NCBI GenBank assembly: GCA_016872795.1
Contig: VGYZ01000001.1
Coordinates: 1-64,000, forward strand
Source: Planctomycetota bacterium
GTDB lineage: Bacteria; Planctomycetota; UBA1135; GCA-002686595
Reading direction: 5' to 3'
DNA: 64,000 nt
Shown: in pieces, positions 38,429 through 45,936 of the stretch
How positions within the stretch are numbered: the stretch's first letter is position 1
Layout: each line of letters starts with the position of its first letter
The notes under the pieces: model-generated
What the model was told of the DNA's origin: nothing
The model's input: only the letters and a program-made list of their open reading frames with translations
Databases searched by the model: none
Program-made: the position numbers and the translations under genes

Positions 38429-40536
38429 TGGCAACGAACGCTATCGAACAAGCACGCGGCACGGCCGCGTTCCTCAAGCGCTACGCCGACTGGATCATGG
38501 GCCTCGGCGTGCTCGGCGTCGTCCTGACGCTGATCTCGCCGATTCCGCCGGCGATGCTCGACATCCTGCTCGCGATCAACCTCGCGACCAGCGTGCTGCT
38601 GCTCCTGCTCACGATGAACACACGCGCGGCGGCGGACCTGTCGGTGTTCCCGACCCTGCTCCTCTTCGCGACGCTCTTCCGACTCGGACTCAATGTTGCC
38701 AGCACGCGCCTGATCCTCTCCGGCGGTGACGCCGGCGCGATCATCAAGGCCTTTGGCGACTATGTCTGCGGCGACAACCTGACCGTCGGCATCATCGTGT
38801 TCCTGATCCTCGTGATCATCCAGTTCGTGGTGATCACCAAGGGCTCCGGCCGCATCAGCGAAGTGAGCGCGCGCTTCGTGCTCGACGCGATGCCCGGCAA
38901 GCAGATGGCGATCGACGCGGACTTGAACAGCGGGCTCATCGACGCCGACACCGCGCGCAAGCGCCGCGAGAAGGTCGCGATGGAAGCCGAGTTCTACGGC
39001 GCCATGGACGGTGCCTCGAAGTTCGTGCGCGGCGACGCTATCGCGGGCCTGATCATCACGGCGCTCAACTTGGTCGGCGGAATCGCGCTCGGCGCGATGG
39101 GCGGCATGGCGATCGCCGACGCGGGTGAGCGCTACTCGCTGCTCACGATCGGCGATGGCCTCGTCAGCCAGATTCCGGCGCTGCTGATCTCGACCGCTTC
39201 GGGCGTGCTGGTCACCAAGGCTTCGGACGACTCGAGCCTCGGCGCGCAAGTGCTCGGACAGAGCTTCGGCCGTCCGCGCGCCACCCTGATCGCCGCGGGC
39301 ATGATCTTCGCGCTCGGCCTGCTGCCGGGCCTGCCCAAGCTGCCGTTCTTCATCCTCGCGTCGGTGCTGCTCGTCGTCTGGCGGGCGACGCGCGGACAGG
39401 AGTCCGCCGAGCGGGCCGCGGAAGCGGCCGCCAGCGCCACGAGCGTTGCCAAGGCCGCGGAGAAGGCGACGCCCGCGGAAAAGGAGAACGAGGCCGCGCT
39501 CGAGCTGCTCAGAGTGGATCGCGTCGCGCTCGAGATCGGCTACCGACTGATCCCGCTGGTGCAGGATCCGCGCGGGCAGGGGATTCTCGATCACATCTCG
39601 CAGCTGCGCCGTCGCTTTGCCTCGCGCGAGGGCGTCGTGCTGCCGCCGGTGCGCATCAAGGACAACATCAAGCTCGCGCCGAACGCGTACCGCATTCTCA
39701 TCGGCGGGCAGGAAGTGGCGCGCGGCGAGATCGAGCCGGGCCAGCACATGGCGATGGACTCGGGCGCGGTGGCCGGCAAGATCGCCGGAACTCCGACCAA
39801 GGACCCGGCCTTCGGCCTGCCTGCGCTGTGGATCTCGGACGGCGCGAAGGACGAGGCCGAGCTGCTCGGCTACACGGTGATCGACCCGGTGAGCGTGCTC
39901 GTGACGCACCTCTCCGAGATCCTGCGCACTTCGCTCGGCGACATTCTCACGCGCGACGACGTCAAGGAGCTCGTCGAGAATGCCAAGAAAGTCACGCCCG
40001 CGGTGGTGGAGGAGCTCATCCCCGCCAAGATCGGCTTCGGCGAAGTGCAGGCCGTGCTGCGCAACCTGCTGCGCGAGTCGGTGTCCGTGCGCAACATACC
40101 GCTGATTCTGGAAGTGATCGCCGACAACATCAGTCGCACCAAGGATCCCGACACGCTCGCCGAGATCGCGCGCCAGCGCCTCGGCCGCGCGCTGTGTGAA
40201 GCCCATGCAGACCGCAGCGGCACGGTTCGAGCCGTGACGCTCGATCCGCGCATCGAGACGCGCCTCGCCGCTGCCGTCGGCACGGCTGCGGCCGATCCCG
40301 AAGCGCCGGGCGTGAACCCCGCTTACCTGCAGCGGCTCGTCGAGAAGATCGCCGAGCAAGTGGCGAGCGCCACTCGAGGCGGAGCGGATGTCGTGCTGCT
40401 CGCGCGCTCGAATGTCCGCCGCTTCCTGGGCGAGCTCGTGCGCGCGTCGCTGCCCAAGGTCTCGGTGCTGAGCTATCAGGAAGTCGTCCCCGCCCGCAGC
40501 GTGCAGACCGTCTCGGTCGTGCGCCTGGAGGAGTGA
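38428..40536 (+). CDS. flhA: flagellar export protein FlhA
   Basis: ADLSVFPTLLLFATLFRLGLNVASTRLIL...AVLRNLLRESVSVRNIPLILEVIAD. Confidence 0.97.
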   Translation: MATNAIEQARGTAAFLKRYADWIMGLGVLGVVLTLISPIPPAMLDILLAINLATSVLLLLLTMNTRAAADLSVFPTLLLFATLFRLGLNVASTRLILSGGDAGAIIKAFGDYVCGDNLTVGIIVFLILVIIQFVVITKGSGRISEVSARFVLDAMPGKQMAIDADLNSGLIDADTARKRREKVAMEAEFYGAMDGASKFVRGDAIAGLIITALNLVGGIALGAMGGMAIADAGERYSLLTIGDGLVSQIPALLISTASGVLVTKASDDSSLGAQVLGQSFGRPRATLIAAGMIFALGLLPGLPKLPFFILASVLLVVWRATRGQESAERAAEAAASATSVAKAAEKATPAEKENEAALELLRVDRVALEIGYRLIPLVQDPRGQGILDHISQLRRRFASREGVVLPPVRIKDNIKLAPNAYRILIGGQEVARGEIEPGQHMAMDSGAVAGKIAGTPTKDPAFGLPALWISDGAKDEAELLGYTVIDPVSVLVTHLSEILRTSLGDILTRDDVKELVENAKKVTPAVVEELIPAKIGFGEVQAVLRNLLRESVSVRNIPLILEVIADNISRTKDPDTLAEIARQRLGRALCEAHADRSGTVRAVTLDPRIETRLAAAVGTAAADPEAPGVNPAYLQRLVEKIAEQVASATRGGADVVLLARSNVRRFLGELVRASLPKVSVLSYQEVVPARSVQTVSVVRLEE

Positions 40537-40539
40537 AGC

Positions 40540-41532
40540 ATGCAGATCCACCGAATCCGTGGCCGTGACCTGAAGGACGCGCTCGAGCGCGCGCAGCGCC
40601 AGTACGGCGCCGATGCGCTGGTGCTCTCGCGCGAGACCATGCCCGACGGCGGCGTCACCGTCGCTGTCGCCGATCCCACGCGCGCTCTCGCGGCCGCGAA
40701 GCTCGCGCAGAGCGTGCCGCAGCCCGTGCCTGCGCGCGAGCGGGGCTGCGACGATGTCGAGCGCGTGCTGCGTCGCAGCGGCGCGTCGGAAGGCTGTGTG
40801 GCGCTCACGCTCGATGCGGTCGCACGCTCTGGAGCGCGCGGTCCGTTTGCCCTCGACGCAGCCGCCGAAGCGCTCGCGAGCAGCGTCGAGATCGCTCCGA
40901 GCCCGCGGATTCAGCGCCGCGCGCCCGGCGTGCTCGTCCAGCCCTGCGTGATCGCCTTCGTCGGACCGACGGGCGTCGGCAAGACCACCACGCTCGCCAA
41001 GCTCGCCGCGCGGCTCGTGCGCTCGGGTCGTCGCGTCGGCATCGTCTCGATGGACACGCACCGCCCCGGTGCCGTCGAGCAGCTACGCGCGCTCGCTTCC
41101 GCGATTCTGACCGATGTCGCCATGGCGGGCGATGGCGCAGAGCTGCAGCGCGCCGTGGCGAGCTTCGGATCCCCCGAATGCGTGCTGGTCGACACGGCCG
41201 GCGTCTCGCCGCGCGACAGCGCCGCGTTGGCGGCGCTCGGCGAGAGCCTCGCCGCCGTCGGTGGCTCGCTCGAGACCTACCTCGTGCTGCAGGCCACCTC
41301 GAGCCGCGAGGCGATCGAGGCCGCGCGCGAGTCGTTCGCGGCCACCAACCCCAGTGCGTGGGTGCTCACGAAGCTCGACGAGACGCGCGCTCCCTCACCC
41401 GTGCTCGAGTGCGCGGCCGCTGCGCGAGCGCGTCTGGCGTTCCTGTGCGATGGTCAGGATGTGGCCGCGCACCTCCACCGCGCCGAGCCCAAGCATGTCG
41501 CGGACCTGTTCTTGCGCGGGAGGATCGCGTGA
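40540..41532 (+). CDS. flhF: flagellar biosynthesis GTPase FlhF
   Basis: MQIHRIRGRDLKDALERAQRQYGADALVLSRE; IAFVGPTGVGKTTTLAKLAARL; VLVDTAGVSPRD. Confidence 0.94.
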   Translation: MQIHRIRGRDLKDALERAQRQYGADALVLSRETMPDGGVTVAVADPTRALAAAKLAQSVPQPVPARERGCDDVERVLRRSGASEGCVALTLDAVARSGARGPFALDAAAEALASSVEIAPSPRIQRRAPGVLVQPCVIAFVGPTGVGKTTTLAKLAARLVRSGRRVGIVSMDTHRPGAVEQLRALASAILTDVAMAGDGAELQRAVASFGSPECVLVDTAGVSPRDSAALAALGESLAAVGGSLETYLVLQATSSREAIEAARESFAATNPSAWVLTKLDETRAPSPVLECAAAARARLAFLCDGQDVAAHLHRAEPKHVADLFLRGRIA

Positions 41533-42377
41533 GCGCGCAGCCCATGTTGCACGCGCCCTTGGTGCTCGTGACCGGCGGCAAGGGCGGCGTCGGAAAGACG
41601 ACGCTGGCCGCGAGCCTCGCCGTTCAACTGCGCGCACAGGGACTGCGCACGCTGCTGTGCGATCTCGACCTCGGACTCGCCAACCTGCATGTGTTGCTCG
41701 GAATCGAGCCGCTGCACACGATCGAACAGGCCCTCGCGGACGAGTGCGCGCTCAGTGACTGCATCGTGCCGGGTCAGGGCGGCATCGATGTGCTCGTCGG
41801 CAGCAATGGCAGCGCCGCGATGGCCCAGCTCTCGCCCGACATGCGCGCTCGTCTGCTCGAGCAACTCGCCCAGGTCTCCACCGGCTACGACGTCGTGGTG
41901 GGGGACAGCGCCGCTGGGATCGGACCCGATGTGCTCGCGTTCGGTGCGCTCGCGCGCATGGTGCTCGTCGTCACCACGCCCGATCCGAGCGCAGCGGCCG
42001 ATGCCTATGGCCTGGTCAAGGCGCTCGTCGCCGAGAGTGGCGCGCGCGGGCTCGACCTGCCGACGCCGGAGCTGGTGCTCAATCAGGTGTCGGGCGCGCG
42101 CGAGGCCGAGCTCTCCGCTGCGCGGCTCGCGCAGGTGTGCCAGCGCTTCCTGACGCGCTCGCCGCGACTGGCGGGCTGGGTGCCGCGCGCTCCGCGCATC
42201 GCGGAGGCCGCGCGCCGTCGCGTTCCGTTCGCTCTGGCGGGCGGTCCCGCAGGCTCGGGCAGCGGCGAGCGCGAGTGCGTCCAGCGCCTCGCACGCCGGG
42301 TCGTTCTTGGCCTTGGGATGGAAAGCGTTTCCAGCGCCGCGGTCGGAAATCGGGCTCAAGACTGGAGCCTTTCATGA
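41529..42377 (+). CDS. flhG: MinD-like ATPase FlhG/FleN
   Basis: GTG start; LVTGGKGGVGKTTLAASLAVQLRAQGLRTLLCDLDLGLANLHVLLG. Confidence 0.9.
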   Translation: MSAQPMLHAPLVLVTGGKGGVGKTTLAASLAVQLRAQGLRTLLCDLDLGLANLHVLLGIEPLHTIEQALADECALSDCIVPGQGGIDVLVGSNGSAAMAQLSPDMRARLLEQLAQVSTGYDVVVGDSAAGIGPDVLAFGALARMVLVVTTPDPSAAADAYGLVKALVAESGARGLDLPTPELVLNQVSGAREAELSAARLAQVCQRFLTRSPRLAGWVPRAPRIAEAARRRVPFALAGGPAGSGSGERECVQRLARRVVLGLGMESVSSAAVGNRAQDWSLS

Positions 42378-42619
42378 CCGAAAAGCCCATCACGGCGCAC
42401 CCTCTCGCCGCCGCGTGGACCGCCCTCGGGCGACGCCTCGCGGTCGCGGGAGCGGCCCTCGCCGCCCTGCTCTCGCTTCTCACCGACACGCCCGTGTGGG
42501 TCGCCTCGCTGCGAGGCGCGCTCACATGGTTCGCGATCACCGCAGTGGTGCGCTTGTGCGCTCGCCTGCAGGTCGCGTCGATCGGCCCCGAGCCAGAGCG
42601 GACCGCACGCAAGTCCTGA
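42374..42619 (+). CDS. small two-TM protein between flhG and fliA
   Basis: ATGA overlap with flhG; RRLAVAGAALAALLSLLTDTPVWVASLRGALTWFAITAVVRL. Confidence 0.6.
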   Translation: MTEKPITAHPLAAAWTALGRRLAVAGAALAALLSLLTDTPVWVASLRGALTWFAITAVVRLCARLQVASIGPEPERTARKS

Positions 42620-42650
42620 CCATGAACCGAGCGCCTGAGGAAGCCAGCCG

Positions 42651-43391
42651 ATGAGCGACACCGCGACGAATCCGTATGCGGCGGTCGCGTTGGATCGCGA
42701 CAAGCTGATCCTCGATCATGTGCCGCTCGTCAAGCACCTCGCGGGTCGCATGGCCCTCGATCTCCCCGGGGGTCTCGAGCGAGACGACCTCCACGGCTGG
42801 GGCATGGTGGGCCTCGTCAGCGCAGCAGACTCCTTTGAGCCCGGTCGCGGGCTGAGGTTCTCGACCTACGCCTACTCCAAGATCCGCGGTGCGATCCTCG
42901 ACGAGCTGCGGCGCGCGGACTTCCTGCCGCGCGGACGCCGCGAGAAGGTGCGCGAGCTCGACCGCGCCGTCAGCGAGCTTTCCCGTCGCACGGGCTTCGC
43001 GCCCACGCCCGAGGACATCGCCAAGGAGCTCGGCGTCTCGCTCGACGAAGTCGACGAGATCCTGCTGGCGGCGAAGTCAGCCGGACACGCCTCGCTCGAC
43101 TCCGATGTCTCGGATGCGCTCTTCGCGCGCCTGTCCGATCCGGGAACTTCGGACCCGCAGGCGAGCGCCGAGTGGGAAGAGACCAAGGCGCTGCTCGTGC
43201 GCGCCATCGGTGAGCTCTCCTCGCAGGAGCGCACCGTCATCACGCTGTACTACGCCGAGGAGCTGCGTCTGCGCGAGATCGCGGATGTGCTCGGCGTGAC
43301 CGAGTCGCGCGTGAGCCAGATCCACACGCGCGCCCTCTACCGCCTCAATCGCGAGCTTGCGCCGCGACTGGGCTCCGCGGAACAGGAGTAG
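42651..43391 (+). CDS. fliA: RNA polymerase sigma factor for flagellar genes FliA/WhiG
   Basis: VPLVKHLAGRMALDLPGGLERDDLHGWGMVGLVSAADSFEPGRGLRFSTYAYSKIRGAILDELRRADFLPR; region 4 VLGVTESRVSQIHTRALYRL. Confidence 0.96.
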   Translation: MSDTATNPYAAVALDRDKLILDHVPLVKHLAGRMALDLPGGLERDDLHGWGMVGLVSAADSFEPGRGLRFSTYAYSKIRGAILDELRRADFLPRGRREKVRELDRAVSELSRRTGFAPTPEDIAKELGVSLDEVDEILLAAKSAGHASLDSDVSDALFARLSDPGTSDPQASAEWEETKALLVRAIGELSSQERTVITLYYAEELRLREIADVLGVTESRVSQIHTRALYRLNRELAPRLGSAEQE

Positions 43392-43397
43392 GACCCC

Positions 43398-43643
43398 ATG
43401 CACTCGATCATCAAGAAGCAGTTCGTGGAGCTCGACGGCGTCGCCGCACCGGCCGCCGCGAGCGTCGTACCGACCTCCACACCGACCACGCCGCCGGGCG
43501 CCCTTCCGCGCCCCTGTGGCGGAGCGCGCCGCTGCGAAAAGAGCGCGCGTCCGATCACGATCGAGGGCGCGATCCGCGCCATCGAGGTGACCTGCTCCTG
43601 CGGCGAGACCACCCTCATCGAGCTCGAGTTTCCCCATGCGTAA
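43398..43643 (+). CDS. small Cys-containing protein, hypothetical
   Basis: MHSIIKKQFVELDGVAAPAAA...PRPCGGARRCEKSARPITIEGAIRAIEVTCSCGETTLIELEFPHA; four Cys. Confidence 0.6.
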   Translation: MHSIIKKQFVELDGVAAPAAASVVPTSTPTTPPGALPRPCGGARRCEKSARPITIEGAIRAIEVTCSCGETTLIELEFPHA

Positions 43644-44250
43644 CGCCATGAACATCCGCAGCGCGCTCATGTCCCTTGCCCTGCTCGCCTCGGCCTGCGC
43701 CAGCTCGGGCACCAAGCCGGTGCCGCCGTCGGGCACGCCCGATGGAAGTGCGTCGGCGGATGCGGGCACCTCGACCTGGCAGGGCCAAAACCGGCTCTAC
43801 GCGCGCGACGGCAGCGTCATCGGCGCCGACGCGGGCAGCTCGCCAGAAACTCCGACCGCGACGCAACACGGCGTGGCGGACCGCCAGCTCGGCCCGAGCG
43901 AAGGCGGTCGCATGTACATCCTCGAGCTGTACCAGAAGGCCATCGACGAGCGCGACGCGCTCGAGATCGAGGTGCGTTCGGTCCAGTCCGAGCTCGAGCG
44001 TGCGCGCGCCGCGGCCGCCAAAGCCGAGAACGAGCAGATGGGCAACGCGGGCCGCATCAGCGCGCTCGAGGAAGAGAATCGGCGCCTGCTCGCGGAGAAT
44101 GTCGAGCTGGCGGCACGCCTCACCACGGCCCAGATTCGCCGCCTGCAGGCAGAGAAGTTGCTGCTCGAAGCGCGCATTGCGGAACTGAGCGTCGGCAGCG
44201 TGACAAACGAGGCTTCCGCATCCACCGTCGCGACGCAGGACAAGCCGTGA
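43636..44250 (+). CDS. lipoprotein with C-terminal coiled coil
   Basis: MSLALLASACASSG lipobox; heptad-rich region. Confidence 0.7.
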   Translation: MRNAMNIRSALMSLALLASACASSGTKPVPPSGTPDGSASADAGTSTWQGQNRLYARDGSVIGADAGSSPETPTATQHGVADRQLGPSEGGRMYILELYQKAIDERDALEIEVRSVQSELERARAAAAKAENEQMGNAGRISALEEENRRLLAENVELAARLTTAQIRRLQAEKLLLEARIAELSVGSVTNEASASTVATQDKP

Positions 44251-44873
44251 AGCTCGCGCTCACGCTGTCGCTCGCCGCGCTCGTCGCGAGCTGCCAATCG
44301 AGCGGCTCGACGCCGGAGCTCCTGCCCACGCTCGCGCGCTCGCGCGCGGCTCGGGATCTGGGTGGCTACTCGCTTGGCCGCGTCGGTCTCCTGCCGCTCT
44401 TGGGTTCCGTGGGCGACGAAGCAGCCACACTGCAAGCCGCGCTCGGCTTCGAGCTCACGCGCCAGATGCCGTTCGAGGTGGTGACGCTCGACGCCGCGGA
44501 TCTCGCGGAGCTGCGGCTCGACCAGCCACACGCCCGCGGCCGCTACACGCCGCAGACGATCCTCGCCATTGCGCACCGCTTCCGCCTCGACGGCCTGATC
44601 GTAGGCACCGTCACGCACTTCGAGCCTTTTGCACCGCAGTCGCTCGGGCTCGGCCTCGAGCTCGTCGCCGTCGACACCGGACTGGTGGTGTGGTCCTCGA
44701 AGATCGACATCGACATGTCGGAGGTCCGTGTGCACGACGCGCTCGAGGCCTACCAGGCCGCCCGCACCGCCGGCGGTGATACGGCCGATGACCTGTCCGT
44801 CCTGATGCTCTCGCCGACCAGCCTGATGCGCTTTGCCGCCAGCGAGATGGCGCGCACGTTCGAAGCCAACTGA
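44247..44873 (+). CDS. lipoprotein, CsgG/FlgO-like fold suspected
   Basis: MKLALTLSLAALVASCQSSG lipobox; VGLLPLLGSV...RFRLDGLIVGTVTHFEP...GLELVAVDTGLVVWSSKIDID. Confidence 0.65.
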   Translation: MKLALTLSLAALVASCQSSGSTPELLPTLARSRAARDLGGYSLGRVGLLPLLGSVGDEAATLQAALGFELTRQMPFEVVTLDAADLAELRLDQPHARGRYTPQTILAIAHRFRLDGLIVGTVTHFEPFAPQSLGLGLELVAVDTGLVVWSSKIDIDMSEVRVHDALEAYQAARTAGGDTADDLSVLMLSPTSLMRFAASEMARTFEAN

Positions 44874-45089
44874 GGGACGGCCGTCCGAGAGAGTCGAGGC
44901 GACGAGTCCAGCTTCGCGCCCGTCCCTCGTCGAGACCGGTCTGGCTTCGCAAGGACGCGAGTCGGCCACGGCGCGCAGGCGCGGCCAACTTCGATGCGAC
45001 GCGTCGCCCGTGCGGGGCTGTACTGGCGAGCTTCAGCGCCCGTCGTGCTCGCAAGAGCGTGCGCCGCGGGGGACCAGCGCTGGAAGAAC

Positions 45090-45127
45090 GCGAGAGCCCG
45101 CGACCAGCGCTGGTCGCGGGCTCTCGC
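45090..45127. terminator. perfect 38-bp palindrome between convergent genes; probable bidirectional terminator
   Basis: GCGAGAGCCCGCGACCAGC|GCTGGTCGCGGGCTCTCGC with no loop; a second hairpin GGACTCGC-ccctc-GCGAGTCC at 45134-45154. Confidence 0.75.
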
Positions 45128-45164
45128 CGTCGCGGACTCGCCCCTCGCGAGTCCGTGGACGATG

Positions 45165-45668
45165 CTAGTTGCCGCCGAGCATGCGGCGCGCGGCGCGCTC
45201 GATCCGCTCAGGATCGTTCAGCTTGCCCTCGAGATACAGGGCCCGCAACTCGGCCACGCGCGCGGCGCGGTCTTCCTCGCCTTGGGCGAGGCGGGCTTCG
45301 ACGGCGCGGGCGAGCGTCTCGCTCTTCGACGAGATCTCGATGCGGTCGCTGTCGGGGGACGCCTGCGTCGCCTCGCGGCGCGCGTCGAGCTTGGCGCGAT
45401 GCTCCTCGCGAGCTTCGAACACGGCCGACTGGCCGGCGAGCTCGGGGTGGTTCGCGGTGTGGTTCTTGCGGAGGTTCCCGAGGCGCTCCTGACGGCGCTC
45501 GCGGAAGGCGTCGCGCGCTTCCTTGACTCGAGCGGCGTCGGCCTTGGGGTCGGCGCTCGAATCCGGGGTACCGCTCGCGCTCGGTTCCACGATGTCGCGA
45601 GCCTTGCGCGTCGGATCGAAGCGCAGGGCCGGGTTCTGACCGTCGGGCGAATTGGGTTGGATGTTCAT
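45165..45668 (-). CDS. FlgM-like anti-sigma-28 candidate with long N-terminal extension
   Basis: C-terminus DRIEISSKSETLARAVEARLAQGEEDRAARVAELRALYLEGKLNDPERIERAARRMLGGN matches FlgM layout; preceded by sigma-28-like promoters. Confidence 0.6.
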   Translation of the reverse strand: MNIQPNSPDGQNPALRFDPTRKARDIVEPSASGTPDSSADPKADAARVKEARDAFRERRQERLGNLRKNHTANHPELAGQSAVFEAREEHRAKLDARREATQASPDSDRIEISSKSETLARAVEARLAQGEEDRAARVAELRALYLEGKLNDPERIERAARRMLGGN

Positions 45669-45710
45669 GGTGCATCTCCGACGCGGACATCGGGCAGGCG
45701 TCGCACGTCC

Positions 45711-45738
45711 TTATCGGCCGTTGCGGTGGAACCTGTGA
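45711..45738 (-). promoter_or_regulatory. sigma-28-like promoter upstream of FlgM-like gene (proximal)
   Basis: On the minus strand: TCAC-N16-GCCGATAA. Confidence 0.6.
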
Positions 45739-45803
45739 GTTTTTTCCGGGTGGTGGGGGTGTTCTCGGAGCCGGGCCTGCGGACGGGCCTGTGGCTCGGG
45801 CAG

Positions 45804-45830
45804 TTATCGGACGGACGGCGCTTGTCTTGA
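45804..45830 (-). promoter_or_regulatory. second sigma-28-like box upstream of FlgM-like gene (distal)
   Basis: On the minus strand: TCAA-N15-TCCGATAA. Confidence 0.4.
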
Positions 45831-45936
45831 GCCCCGCTCTGGAACTTGTGCTCGGCGCGCAAGTCCGTTTCCCGCCAAGGACTTGCGGCTTTTCAACCTT
45901 GCCGGATCGGGGCTGGGAAGCGCAACATGGCCGCGC

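Noticed and set aside
38380-41061. 893-aa minus-strand ORF opposite flhA/flhF
   Set aside because: Antisense shadow of real genes in very high-GC DNA; Arg/His/Asp-rich low-complexity translation with no family motifs.
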